A stretch of DNA of 64,000 nucleotides from Phycisphaerae bacterium (GCA_026004655.1 BPJO01000005.1:62001-126000); one strand, 5' to 3'; shown: positions 30,094 through 41,829, counted from the first letter of the stretch. Notes: generated from the letters alone by a model not told the origin. A program made the numbers and translations.

Positions 30094-32049
30094 ATGGATG
30101 CTTCTGGAGTTGCCAAATCTCGGAAACGAGGGTTGCGGATTTTCTTGTTGTCCGTGATTCTGATTTTGGTGGGCCTTGTCGCAATAGGGTTGTATGCAAG
30201 TGGTCCTTTTATCCATCGAATCATCCAGGCCAAGCTCCAGGAAATGGTCTCGGACCATCTTAACGCCAAACTGGAAATGGGACGGATCAAATACGACTAT
30301 CCGTTCGGAGTAACTGTACACGATGTGGCGTTGGTAACCCCTTATCAAGAAAAGCCACTGGTCCTGGCATCTTTCAAAGAGCTGCGGCTGCAACTGACGC
30401 GTTTGCCGTTCAAACAAGGACCGCTTCAGATCGAGAGGATCGACATCGATTCTCCGACCATCCATCTGATCCGAACCACCGAAGGATTTGTCGGTCAGCA
30501 AGACCTCATTCGGTCCGAAAAAGAGCGTGAATCACTTGAGGCGCCGGCTTTGTCCGAAATGTTTCAATTGAAGCATCTTCAGATCACCGGAGGGACGGTG
30601 ATGTATGAAGACCATCGTTTGCCGGACCAGACACCCTCGGCTTGGCGGGATTTGAATGTTGTACTAGACACCTCTCCGCAGGAAGCATCATATGATTTTA
30701 ATTTCACCGGAAACTCCGGGCAGCTTGCCTCTATAGCGGGCGAAGGTCAGATCGATTTGGATACATGGGTTACGGACCTGAAGACATTTTCGGTACAGAC
30801 CCGGATCGCCCCTGATGAAACCGAAAGCCCCTTGCCGCCTGAGATTACCCAATGGCTGAATAAATATCAGATCCGGGGCAATGCCCAACTGCAGCTGTCG
30901 GGAAGACTTTTGCTGAATCAGTGGCAGGATTCTCAACTGAACCTGGCATTGAAGATCGAGAACGCCACGGGGATTTACCCTGATTTTCCCGATCCCCTTC
31001 AGGATTTGGACATCAACATTTCTGGAACATACGTCAACAGCAGTGTAAACCTGCAATTGGATTTTTTCGGTGCCCGAAGCGGAAGCATGGGCATTAGCGT
31101 GTCACGATGCAATGTGCTGGTTAATCGGAAAACCATGCAGTGGACGGCATCGCCGTTGCGCGTGGCTGTAGCTTATGTGCCGACGCAGATCACCCGATCG
31201 GTACTCGACCAACCGGCCACGCTGTTTGTGGTGGCTAAAGCCACTCAACTCGATTCACCGACCGAGGTTTCGGTCGATCTGACGGGTTCTTCTCTAACCC
31301 TTCCCAACCTGAACGATGAACTCAAACTCGAATGCGTGGTCGATTATCATGGGGATTCGGTGGTGATTCGTCCGAGTGTCTTAAACGGATTAGGCGGAAG
31401 GACCACATTCGATGGTTGGTACCATGTGCCTACCCGGTTGACGGAATTGAAAAGCAACGTCGAAAGTCTGTCACTATCGTCACTGCGTTCGTTGCTGATC
31501 CCGACCGAGGATCGTCAACTGGAAGGACGGCTTAATGCACAGTTCTCCGCCCGGATGACTGGAACCGATCCGAGAACGCTGATCGCCTACGGCAAGGCGA
31601 GGGTGTCAGATGGGGTGTTTGCCCGAGTCCCGGTCCTTTCCAATTTGGCATCATTTCTTCGAATCGGAGAGGGTTTTTTCGTCGCTCGATCCGCTTTTAC
31701 CCGGTTCCGTGTTGAGGATCAGACGGTTTACCTGGAGAGAGTTTCGACTAGCACCAATGCGGTCCGTGTTCGCGGAGACGGTAGAATCGGTTTTGACCGG
31801 TCCCTGGATTTGCGTCTGTTCGTCGTCGGTAGCGGGGATTGGGCGCAAGGCGTACGTCAGACCGGCATCCCGTTGATTTCGGACCTTGGTGGACTCCTAG
31901 CGGGGGGAGCCCAACGGGTGGTCAGTGGGGTGGCTAGTCAGTTTACGACTGTACGCGTGCGAGGAACGCTCGACGATCCGAAAATCATCCCGGATCCTGC
32001 TCCGGTGATCACCGACCCGATCCGAAAACTCTTTGAAAGCGAAGAATAA
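30094..32049 (+). CDS. AsmA-like/DUF748-type membrane-anchored protein
   Basis: N-terminal TM, repeated beta-rich segments (LEMGRIKYDYPFGVTVHDVAL, LQIERIDIDSPTIHLIRTTEG), C-terminal VRVRGTLDDPKIIPDPAPVITDPIRKLFE. Confidence 0.7.
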   Translation: MDASGVAKSRKRGLRIFLLSVILILVGLVAIGLYASGPFIHRIIQAKLQEMVSDHLNAKLEMGRIKYDYPFGVTVHDVALVTPYQEKPLVLASFKELRLQLTRLPFKQGPLQIERIDIDSPTIHLIRTTEGFVGQQDLIRSEKERESLEAPALSEMFQLKHLQITGGTVMYEDHRLPDQTPSAWRDLNVVLDTSPQEASYDFNFTGNSGQLASIAGEGQIDLDTWVTDLKTFSVQTRIAPDETESPLPPEITQWLNKYQIRGNAQLQLSGRLLLNQWQDSQLNLALKIENATGIYPDFPDPLQDLDINISGTYVNSSVNLQLDFFGARSGSMGISVSRCNVLVNRKTMQWTASPLRVAVAYVPTQITRSVLDQPATLFVVAKATQLDSPTEVSVDLTGSSLTLPNLNDELKLECVVDYHGDSVVIRPSVLNGLGGRTTFDGWYHVPTRLTELKSNVESLSLSSLRSLLIPTEDRQLEGRLNAQFSARMTGTDPRTLIAYGKARVSDGVFARVPVLSNLASFLRIGEGFFVARSAFTRFRVEDQTVYLERVSTSTNAVRVRGDGRIGFDRSLDLRLFVVGSGDWAQGVRQTGIPLISDLGGLLAGGAQRVVSGVASQFTTVRVRGTLDDPKIIPDPAPVITDPIRKLFESEE

Positions 32050-32119
32050 AAATCAAACTCCCTCGTCCAAGGGATTAAAAAGATGCCTTGACGCTCAATT
32101 GAACGTACACTGAACGACT

Positions 32120-33625
32120 ATGAAATGCCCCGTCGTTGCCATCGTCGGTCGTCCCAATGTCGGTAAGTCCAGCTTGCTTAACGCGCTAGCAGGAAAGACT
32201 ATTTCGATCGTTCAAGACATGCCCGGTGTGACCCGGGACCGAATTAGTCATTATTTGCCGATCCGAGATCGGTATGTCGAAATCGTGGATACCGGGGGAT
32301 ACGGGTTTGATGACCAGCAAGGTCTGACCGAGCACATCAAACACCAGATCGAAATTGCCATGGCCAGGTCGGACGTGGTGCTATTCGTCTGTGACACGAC
32401 CGCGGGAATCGCTGCCGGGGACCAAGCTATCGCGCAACTTCTGAGAAGACAAGGAATTAAAACGATTCTTGTGGCTAACAAGGCTGACGGTCCCAAGTCC
32501 GACCCGTCCGTGACAGAGTTCAGTCGTCTCGGATTCGGAAATCCGATCGGGATATCCGCCTTGAATCACCGAAACCTCGATCAGTTGTTGGACACATTGG
32601 CCGAGTCTGTAGATCTGACCGAAGCGCCCGGGGAACTCCCACAAGCTCACATGCATATCGCGATCGTGGGCAAGCGCAATGCCGGGAAAAGTACGCTTGT
32701 TAACGCGATCGCGCGGTTGTATGAAGACGACCCTGAGCGGGTGATCGTCTCCGAAGTTCCCGGAACCACTCGTGACAGTGTGGACGTGCGGTTCGAGAAA
32801 GACGGCAAGACGTTGGTGGTGATCGATACCGCAGGGGTCCGTAAAAAGCGCCACATGGTCACCAATGACATCGAGTTTTACAGCTTTCACCGTGCCCAAC
32901 GGTCGATCCGACGCGCGGACGTGGTCCTTTTCCTCATCGATGCCTCAGAACCGATCAGCGAACCGGACAAAAAACTGGCCTCTTACATTGCCGAGCAATA
33001 CAAACCCGTCATTCTCGTGATCAATAAGTGGGATTTGGCTCGAGAAACTCTGAAAAAACGGGATGGGGACAAGTACCGTGATTCAGACGCCATGAACGAG
33101 TATGGTCGGTATCTCGATGCCGAGTTGCGATTCGTTGATTATGCACCGATCGCGTTTATCACGGCCAAGGAAGGCAAAAATGTTCAACAGGTCCTGGACC
33201 TGGCTCAACATTTGTACAACCAAGCCAATGAGAGAGTCAGTACCGGTCGTCTCAATGCCGCGCTGGAGACGGTATTGAAGGAAAAAGCACCCAGCGCCAA
33301 GGTCCGGGCAATTCCCAAGGTCTACTACGCCACACAAGTGGATGTGGCGCCCCCGACGCTGGTGTTGTTTGTCAACAACCCGGATTACATTGACGACAAC
33401 TATAAACGGTTTGTGACCAACCGGTTCCGAGAGTTGCTGCCTTACGCAGAGGTCCCTATCAAGCTACAGATTCGCGCTCGTTCTCGAGAAGAATCCTCGA
33501 AGAAAACGTCGGGCCAACAAAACAACCCGTCACGTGCTCCGACGGTCGGCTCATCCACGAAAAAAAACAAACGACAAAACTCTTCGTCAAAAACCGCGCG
33601 TTCAGAACAAAAAAAGAGGGTGTAA
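32120..33625 (+). CDS. der: ribosome biogenesis GTPase Der (EngA)
   Basis: Two GTPase domains (VAIVGRPNVGKSSLLNALAG; IAIVGKRNAGKSTLVNAIARL), NKWD, KH-like domain; basic C-terminal tail. Confidence 0.97.
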   Translation: MKCPVVAIVGRPNVGKSSLLNALAGKTISIVQDMPGVTRDRISHYLPIRDRYVEIVDTGGYGFDDQQGLTEHIKHQIEIAMARSDVVLFVCDTTAGIAAGDQAIAQLLRRQGIKTILVANKADGPKSDPSVTEFSRLGFGNPIGISALNHRNLDQLLDTLAESVDLTEAPGELPQAHMHIAIVGKRNAGKSTLVNAIARLYEDDPERVIVSEVPGTTRDSVDVRFEKDGKTLVVIDTAGVRKKRHMVTNDIEFYSFHRAQRSIRRADVVLFLIDASEPISEPDKKLASYIAEQYKPVILVINKWDLARETLKKRDGDKYRDSDAMNEYGRYLDAELRFVDYAPIAFITAKEGKNVQQVLDLAQHLYNQANERVSTGRLNAALETVLKEKAPSAKVRAIPKVYYATQVDVAPPTLVLFVNNPDYIDDNYKRFVTNRFRELLPYAEVPIKLQIRARSREESSKKTSGQQNNPSRAPTVGSSTKKNKRQNSSSKTARSEQKKRV

Positions 33626-33646
33626 AGATTTTCTTTGTGCAGACGC

Positions 33647-33674
33647 TTGACAGAAAAAAATCCCCCGGCATAAT
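33647..33674 (+). promoter_or_regulatory. candidate upstream rRNA promoter (P1)
   Basis: TTGACA-N16-CATAAT. Confidence 0.6.
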
Positions 33675-33757
33675 TCCGCCTCACTCATCGGAAACGTCAT
33701 CAAAACGATGACCACCCGATGCCGCAGCTGAGATATAAAATCTTGGCTGGTAACAAG

Positions 33758-33790
33758 TTATGACTTGCTAGATTTCGAGCAAGTTCATAA
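33758..33790. repeat. inverted repeat upstream of rRNA promoter P2
   Basis: TTATGACTTGCT agatttcg AGCAAGTTCATAA, one-base bulge. Confidence 0.6.
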
Positions 33791-33818
33791 AAGAAGTAAA
33801 AAAACTTGTTGCAATCGG

Positions 33819-33846
33819 TTGACAAAATGAAAAGTCGTGTTACGAT
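33819..33846 (+). promoter_or_regulatory. candidate rRNA promoter (P2) with GC-rich discriminator
   Basis: TTGACA-N16-TACGAT followed by GAGCGACCCGG; A-rich upstream. Confidence 0.65.
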
Positions 33847-33911
33847 GAGCGACCCGGTTGATCGAGGCTAAAGCTGAGAAATGCCGGTGACAAGCAGTGA
33901 AATGTTTGGTC

Positions 33912-33923
33912 TGATCTTTGACA
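33912..33923 (+). promoter_or_regulatory. boxA-like antitermination element in rRNA leader
   Basis: TGATCTTTGACA vs boxA consensus TGCTCTTTAACA. Confidence 0.6.
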
Positions 33924-34297
33924 AGTGAATAGTTGGAAAGCCGCGAGAGTGTGGACCGGTATTCGTGTCAAGCGGATGTCCGGTGAAGATCCAAGTTCTT
34001 GTCTGATAGATACTTATCGACAAGAAACTCCAATCTTCAGCATTCTCGTGTCATCACCTATAAGTGAATCCTCATTTATTGAGTAATGCCAGATGCTGAA
34101 GCCTTGCAATCCGACGTAATGACGTAAGTTGCTATGTCGGCTGACCTTCCATCTAGTCAGTGGGAGGCAGTAACAGTCCGATCGATTTGTCTTAGTCGGT
34201 CGGATATGGACAAACTCGTTTCGAGGATAAACTGATCCGCAAAACCGTAAGTCGCTGCGTAACGCGGTGCTGGAGGCGTATGATCAGCCAAGAAATT

Positions 34298-35786
<1,489 letters not shown>

Positions 35787-35933
35787 GATTTCCTTAGAAC
35801 AACTTACGGTGCGAACCGTTCGTTGAATCTGTCAACACAATCTCGTACGGGATGCTGAATCCCGGAAATGGTGCGGGTAACCGCATCAGATGGCTTCCAA
35901 CTGTTCACTTGTCCAAGATCAAAATCAATCCCA

Positions 35934-35965
35934 AACCGTCCGGTATCCAACGGGCGGTTTTTTTT
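35934..35965 (+). terminator. Rho-independent terminator of the 16S transcription unit
   Basis: AACCGTCCG-gtatccaa-CGGGCGGTT followed by T tract. Confidence 0.85.
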
Positions 35966-35992
35966 GTCAGCTTGCTTTTACCACAACCCAGG

Positions 35993-36511
35993 CTATTTCT
36001 TACTGTCGGGTTTTTGCTGCCAATCCAGTTCCACGCTTGCGGGGATCCCATGAACCTGACGCGGAAACACGTAATCCTTTCGAAGCGGATGCCCCACCCA
36101 GTCATCCGCTAATAAAATCCGTCTTAGATCGGGATGACCTTCGAAATGGATTCCGAACAGGTCGTATGCTTCCCGTTCGTGCCAGTTGGCCGTTGCCCAA
36201 AGGTCGCAAACGCTCGGAAGTTTGGGGTCGCTCCTAGGAAGGATAATTTTCACGGCAAACCGATGCCGATGTACGGTGCTCCATAAATCCACCACCACCG
36301 CCAATTGATCTTCGCCCACATAATCGGCTCCCCCTAGGCAAGCCAGCCAGTCAAACGCCAGCTCCGGATTGGTTTTCAGGAAAGTTGCCAGTTCCCGCCA
36401 GGCCTCCGGGGCGATATGTACGCGTGGATGCTTGTCGTCGAGAATAAGATCATGGATCCGTTGTCCGAACTGGTTCTTAAGTTTTTTCCCGATTTCCTGG
36501 GGGGTCAGCAT
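35993..36511 (-). CDS. nuoC: NADH-quinone oxidoreductase subunit C
   Basis: WHEREAYDLFGIHFEGHPDLRRILLADDWVGHPLRKDYV signature. Confidence 0.93.
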   Translation of the reverse strand: MLTPQEIGKKLKNQFGQRIHDLILDDKHPRVHIAPEAWRELATFLKTNPELAFDWLACLGGADYVGEDQLAVVVDLWSTVHRHRFAVKIILPRSDPKLPSVCDLWATANWHEREAYDLFGIHFEGHPDLRRILLADDWVGHPLRKDYVFPRQVHGIPASVELDWQQKPDSKK

Positions 36512-36754
36512 GTCTCTGACGATAGTGGCAAGAAAATCTTCCTGCAACACCCGCTACCCGGGCGAGACTGATAAGGAACGAGACTACCGCAAAGCGTCAT
36601 GTGAGAATGAAGTCAAGGGTTGGACCCGGTGGGGGCTAGCGGAATGAGATTCAGTCGTCGGTTCTCAAACGGACGAGTTATCCATGCTCGGGCTGGTGAT
36701 AACTCTTTACCCTTTCAGATTTTGTGAAGGCTCGGATCAGAAAAGGGGACCCAA

Positions 36755-37640
36755 TCAGGATTGGCGATCCGTAACGAATCGGGCGAGTATTTGAAGACGT
36801 CGGGCCTGTGATCCGAATGGGGTCAACGATCGAATAGCCTGCTCGATTTGATGCTCAGCTTCCTTGCGTGCACCATCCAGGCCCAGAAGAGCGGGGTAAG
36901 TATTTTTCCCGCGAGAAGCGTCCCTTTTGGGTGGCCTTTCCGAGTTGTTGAAGGGAGGAGGTTTGGTCCAGAATGTCGTCCATGATCTGAAAGGCCAGGC
37001 CAAGGTGTTGTCCGAACGAGGTTACCGCTTGAAGCTGAGTGTCGGATGCACCCGCACATAAGGCGCCCATTCGACAACTGGCGGTCAGGAGTGCGCCGGT
37101 TTTCAACCGGTGGACCTGTTTGAGTTGTTCGAATGTCAGGGGTCGGTGCTCGTTTTCGATGTCCAGGACCTGTCCGCCTATCATTCCACAGGGGCCCGTC
37201 GCCCGGGCCAGTTCGCGGATCAGGGAAGGGACCAGATGGGGTCGGACGTACCCAGCGATCCATTCAAACGCCAGGCTCATCATGGCGTCGCCTGCCAGAA
37301 TGGCGAGGGCTTCGCCGAAGATCTTGTGGTTGGTGGGTTTTCCGCGTCGGAAATCGTCGTTGTCCATAGCTGGGAGGTCGTCATGGACCAGCGAAAAGGT
37401 GTGAATGAGTTCGGTAGCAGTACCAACGGTCAATGCGTCTTTCGGGTCAGCCTGAGGATTGTTGATCAGGTGAAACGTCTCAAGGATCAACACGGGTCGG
37501 AGTCGTTTTCCCCCGGCATCGAGGCTGTAACGGATCGCCTCGATCAGACGGGGTGGGGCGTCTTGTGTATCAGAAAACAACTGATCGAAATGATGCTTCA
37601 GCGATTCGTGATGTTGTTGAATAATCTCAATGGCCGTCAT
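36755..37640 (-). CDS. ispA: polyprenyl (farnesyl/geranylgeranyl) diphosphate synthase, split by a one-base frameshift near 36922
   Basis: GGKRLRPVL, LIHTFSLVHDDLPAMDNDDFRRGKPTNHK, FQIMDDILD; C-terminus DASRGKNTYPALLGLDGARKEAE continues in another frame. Confidence 0.9.
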
Positions 37641-37906
37641 TCGGTTGATTCCTCTGTTGGGAAGGGAACCGTCGAGTCTGAAGGTTGGTTGGAAGAAACG
37701 TTTTGAGATTGGGTCAGGGATTGAATTTGGGTTTCTGCCTTGTTGAGCAACTGACGACAATACTGAAGCAGGTAAGTTCCTCGTTCGTATCGGGTGAGGG
37801 ATTCTTCCAGAGGCACGTCGCCTCTTTCCATTTCGGCTAGGATGGTTTCTAGTTCGGTGATGGCTTCTTCAAAGGTTTTGGGTTGGTTTTGTTTGGTTTT
37901 GGCCAT
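37637..37906 (-). CDS. xseB: exodeoxyribonuclease VII small subunit
   Basis: KTFEEAITELETILAEMERGDVPLEESLTRYERGTYLLQYCRQLLNKAETQI. Confidence 0.93.
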   Translation of the reverse strand: MAKTKQNQPKTFEEAITELETILAEMERGDVPLEESLTRYERGTYLLQYCRQLLNKAETQIQSLTQSQNVSSNQPSDSTVPFPTEESTE

Positions 37907-38849
37907 AATCGTAGTCAGATGATACCACGTCGAGATGATTTTTGCGGCGTCGAACAAGAATCCCGCCGGGGTAATGTTGACAATGGGGCGACAGTGGATC
38001 CGAAGCCTGTCGGATCAGCCGATGACAGACACGAACCGAGACATCATCCGGGGGGGCCTGATGGGCAATCAGCCAACGTCGCGCGGCATGCTCGGCGATT
38101 AAATCGGGCAAGTCCGCTAGCTGACCACACGCAAACCGGTCGGGTAAAAAAGGAGTAACGGCGTCCAGTGCTTGCAGGTGGTCCTGGGCCTGTTGAGCCA
38201 ATTCCAGAAGAAGGGGGGATAATTCGGGAAACCGATTCAGTATCTTGCGGACCTGATTTCGTCGATAACGTTCGGATCGGTTGCTGGAATCTTCACGCCA
38301 AGATTGCCCGATTCGGGTCAGATAATCCCGGATTTGAAGGGCGTTGATCTGAAGCAGGGGGCGTTCAAGGATCAGTGATCCGATCGTGGTCATCGGCCGC
38401 ATCCCTCGACAGGCATAAGGGCTTCCTCCCCTCATCAGTCGAAGAAAAACGGTTTCGGCCTGATCGTCGGCATGGTGGGCTAGACAGACAGACTCGAGGT
38501 CATATTCGTTCACGACTTTTTGAAAGGCGCTCAAACGGATCATTCGGTATCGGGCACTGGGATTGGCGGGAAGATCGGACAAAGTGGGTTCGATCTGTGA
38601 ACGCCGGATGACAACGATCGGACGGTCGATGTGTCGGGCCAGATTGATGCAAAACGTCTGATCGGCCTCGGACTCTTCTCCGCGGAGTTCGTGGTTGACA
38701 TGCACAAGGATCAATGTGTCGAGCTTTGCCTGGTGTCCCAACCAAGCCAGACAGGTGCTGTCGGCGCCTCCGGAAAGCCCCACCGCCACTCGACGATGAT
38801 GAAATCGAACGGATTTCAGGAACAGAGGGTCCGTCACACGCAAGATCAT
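37869..38849 (-). CDS. tilS: tRNA(Ile)-lysidine synthase
   Basis: VAVGLSGGADSTCLAWLG PP-loop, HVNHELRGEESEADQTFC, LAHHADDQAETVFLRLMRG. Confidence 0.95.
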   Translation of the reverse strand: MILRVTDPLFLKSVRFHHRRVAVGLSGGADSTCLAWLGHQAKLDTLILVHVNHELRGEESEADQTFCINLARHIDRPIVVIRRSQIEPTLSDLPANPSARYRMIRLSAFQKVVNEYDLESVCLAHHADDQAETVFLRLMRGGSPYACRGMRPMTTIGSLILERPLLQINALQIRDYLTRIGQSWREDSSNRSERYRRNQVRKILNRFPELSPLLLELAQQAQDHLQALDAVTPFLPDRFACGQLADLPDLIAEHAARRWLIAHQAPPDDVSVRVCHRLIRQASDPLSPHCQHYPGGILVRRRKNHLDVVSSDYDYGQNQTKPTQNL

Positions 38850-39084
38850 ACAGGATCCGGAGGAAAATTGGATGAAGGCCCGTTTTGTCGGATGACGATC
38901 CACGATCCATTCTGGGGTAGCCGGAGTTTCTGGAGAATGGCATGAAGATTGGCCGATATCACTGGTGACGGTAGCCCAAGGACGTGGGTGGTATGCGTGG
39001 TGGAGACCGACCGTCGGGATCGGGTGTGTCCGTTGATGTTGCACCCAAGGCGGATCGCCTTGCCTTTTAGAACGGAGTTCGCCA

Positions 39085-39186
39085 ATGCAGTTACGTCCCA
39101 CCGACTTGCTTTCATCTGTGATTGAAATCGGTTTTTTTCTTTCGGCTGCGGTGGTTGTAGCCGTCGGAATCATCCGTTTTCGTTAG
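39085..39186 (+). CDS. candidate 33-aa single-TM small protein
   Basis: MQLRPTDLLSSVIEIGFFLSAAVVVAVGIIRFR*, GGAG 8 nt upstream of ATG; below ORF-track length cutoff. Confidence 0.5.
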   Translation: MQLRPTDLLSSVIEIGFFLSAAVVVAVGIIRFR

Positions 39187-39269
39187 TGGGTGTCCGGAAA
39201 TCTTACAATACACAACGAACCATTAAAATTGTGTAAAGTTCTTGCTCGATTGAGTCTTTTGGGGTTAGG

Positions 39270-40115
39270 GTGGTATCATCGGACGAAACGATGACTATTG
39301 CCCCGACCAAGAAGATTCCCAGCATTTCAGTGGCGGTTTCGGCAAATCGCTCAAAGCTTCAGTGCCCGATCCTCCAAGCCCGGAACGTCAGCGTGTTCTA
39401 CGGGTCGTTTGAAGCGATTAAACAGGTCTCCCTGGATGTCAATGCGAATGACGTGGTAGCCTTTATCGGCCCATCCGGGTGCGGCAAAAGCACTTTCTTA
39501 CGGGCGATCAACCGGATCAACGACATGATCGTCGGTTGTCGAGTGACCGGTCAGATCCACCTCGGGGGTCACGATATTTACGGCCGAAACGTCGATCTGG
39601 TAAAGCTTCGTCGACAGGTGGGGATGGTCTTCCAAAAGCCAAATCCTTTTCCACGCTCGATTTATGACAACATCACCTATGGTCCCAAGCTTCAAGGCAT
39701 CACGCGTCGCAGTGAGCTGGATGCGATCGTGGAAGACTGTTTACGCAAGGCAGCATTATGGGACGAGGTCAAGGACAGACTTCATTCGAGTGCTCAAGGT
39801 CTTTCCGGTGGTCAGCAGCAACGAATGTGCATTGCTCGCACGCTCGCGACCCGTCCGCAGATCATGTTGATGGACGAACCCTGCTCGGCTTTGGACCCGA
39901 TCGCGACCGGAAAAATCGAAGACCTCATCGTCGAACTCAAACAGTACGTCACGGTCGTGATCGTCACACATAACATGCATCAAGCAGCCCGGGTGAGTGA
40001 TAGGACCGCCTTTTTTTATCTCGGTCAATTAATCGAATACGACAAAACGAGCACGATTTTCACCAATCCTGCCCACAAACGAACAGAGGAGTATGTGACC
40101 GGTCGGTTTGGATAA
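39270..40115 (+). CDS. pstB: phosphate ABC transporter ATP-binding protein, second copy; start may be ATG at 39291
   Basis: [74 protein letters not shown]. Confidence 0.95.
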   Translation: MVSSDETMTIAPTKKIPSISVAVSANRSKLQCPILQARNVSVFYGSFEAIKQVSLDVNANDVVAFIGPSGCGKSTFLRAINRINDMIVGCRVTGQIHLGGHDIYGRNVDLVKLRRQVGMVFQKPNPFPRSIYDNITYGPKLQGITRRSELDAIVEDCLRKAALWDEVKDRLHSSAQGLSGGQQQRMCIARTLATRPQIMLMDEPCSALDPIATGKIEDLIVELKQYVTVVIVTHNMHQAARVSDRTAFFYLGQLIEYDKTSTIFTNPAHKRTEEYVTGRFG

Positions 40116-40200
40116 TTCACTTTACACTTCAGGGGTGGATTATTCCGATACTATTGCGTATTCTAACCAAACGGTCTTCACCACGCAGCGGAAAGTCACC

Positions 40201-40860
40201 ATGTCGCATCATTTTGCAGATCTTCTGGATACCCTCAAAGCCCGTATCGCTCGGATGACCGCTTTGGTACAGGATATTGTCGAAAAGAGTGTGGATTCTG
40301 TCGTTAATCTCGATGACGAACTAGCTCGAACGGTCATGAGCGCCGACGACCGTATCGATGAAGAAGAGGTCAATATCGAAAAGCAAGCCATCGATTTATT
40401 GGCTTTGTATCAACCCGCCGCCAGCGACCTGCGCGCCATCACCATGATCATCAAGGTCAATGGGGACTTTGAACGAATCGCCGATTGCGCGGTCAATGTC
40501 GCTCAGCGGGTGCCCCTTCTAGCCAAAATGGGGGACTACATTGTCTCCTCCGACCTCCGTCTGATGGCGAACACGGTCGTAACCAATCTTCGAGACTGTA
40601 TCAACGCCTATAACCTTTCCGACCTGGATCTGGCCAAACAGGTGCTCCGGTCAGACGACGTGCTGGATGCCCTTTATCACCAAATCGTTCAAGAGACCCT
40701 CGGCGTCTTGGAAAGTCAACAGCATCGGGCCAATCGTGATCTGAGCACGATCATGATCGCCAAGAACCTCGAACGGATCGGGGATCATTGCACTAATATT
40801 GCCGAAGACATCATTTATGTGCAGTCCGGTAGGATCATCAGGCATCGTCATGCCGTGTAA
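40201..40860 (+). CDS. phoU: phosphate signalling complex protein PhoU
   Basis: DDRIDEEEVNIEKQAIDLLALYQPAASDLRAITMIIKVNGDFERIADCAVNVA...IAKNLERIGDHCTNIAEDIIY. Confidence 0.96.
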   Translation: MSHHFADLLDTLKARIARMTALVQDIVEKSVDSVVNLDDELARTVMSADDRIDEEEVNIEKQAIDLLALYQPAASDLRAITMIIKVNGDFERIADCAVNVAQRVPLLAKMGDYIVSSDLRLMANTVVTNLRDCINAYNLSDLDLAKQVLRSDDVLDALYHQIVQETLGVLESQQHRANRDLSTIMIAKNLERIGDHCTNIAEDIIYVQSGRIIRHRHAV

Positions 40861-40948
40861 TTAAGTTCGTTCCTGTCAATCGATTCTGAAACGTTTCTTG
40901 CCGAACTTGATTCGTATTCGACCGTTTGGTGCGTGTTGCGCGAGAGAG

Positions 40949-41743
40949 TCACCACGCCCAATTCGCAGAACCGGTATCGTTGTGTTGAAAACGCATATTG
41001 ATCGGGGGCTGAGGTGGGGTAGTTGCCGAGTTGAAAACCGGTGGAAAATCTTCACCTCGTTTCCAGGTGACGTGCCCGTCGTAAAACAGCTGGTTTTGAC
41101 CGAGAAGCGGTTTGGTCGATTGTGAGGACAACGGTCCTACACGGGACGCCCGTCGGACATGGGGCGATTGCCATGCTCCGTTTTGAATATAGATCAGGTC
41201 GGCAGCCATCAACATTCGAGACGTACCCTGAGACAGGCGTACGGGGTGTTGGGAAGGATTTCGAAAATAACTGTTCCCGGGAGGATTCAAGGCCCCGGCG
41301 ACATAAATATACCCCGTGTTCCAGTAAGCACCTTTGTTGTTCGGACCGACCCGCCAAGACCAAGCCGCCGGCAGGCTCATCCACGAAGGGATGTTCCAGG
41401 ATTGGTAAACGTCTGCCGGGCAAGTCAGCGTCCGAGAACTACGTAGCTGTTTGACCAAAAACGTGTCCCACACATGCTCGCTGATGTAGTTCGGTGCGAA
41501 ATTATTCTGCAAGGTTTTGAACGCGGGTATGACGTAACCATTGTTCTGAAGTGCATAAAGTTGCACGGCTACGCCGAGCTGGTGAAGATTACTTGCACAC
41601 TTAACCCGGTGTGAGCTGTCGCGGATCCTCATGAATGCAGGAAGAAGTATTGAAATGAGAATTGCAACAACCCCGATGACAACCAGTAGCTCGACCAACG
41701 TGAATGCGGACCGTGAATTGAACTGATCGAGTTTGAGTTTCAT
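40949..41743 (-). CDS. type II secretion-like pseudopilin (prepilin-type N-terminal cleavage/methylation domain)
   Basis: SAFTLVELLVVIGVVAILISILLPAFMRIRDSSHRVKCASNLHQLGVAVQLYALQNNGYVIPAF and C-terminal FYDGHVTW. Confidence 0.9.
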   Translation of the reverse strand: MKLKLDQFNSRSAFTLVELLVVIGVVAILISILLPAFMRIRDSSHRVKCASNLHQLGVAVQLYALQNNGYVIPAFKTLQNNFAPNYISEHVWDTFLVKQLRSSRTLTCPADVYQSWNIPSWMSLPAAWSWRVGPNNKGAYWNTGYIYVAGALNPPGNSYFRNPSQHPVRLSQGTSRMLMAADLIYIQNGAWQSPHVRRASRVGPLSSQSTKPLLGQNQLFYDGHVTWKRGEDFPPVFNSATTPPQPPINMRFQHNDTGSANWAW

Positions 41744-41829
41744 GCCCAATGCCTTAGCGATAATGTAATTTATGCTGTTTTAATTTAATTCAAAAGTCGA
41801 TTTTTGAGCAAAGTTATCTGGAATCATAA

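Noticed and set aside
36755-37003. Separate 82-aa protein MAWPFRSWTTFW...
   Set aside because: It is the out-of-frame C-terminal part of ispA after the one-base shift, not an independent gene
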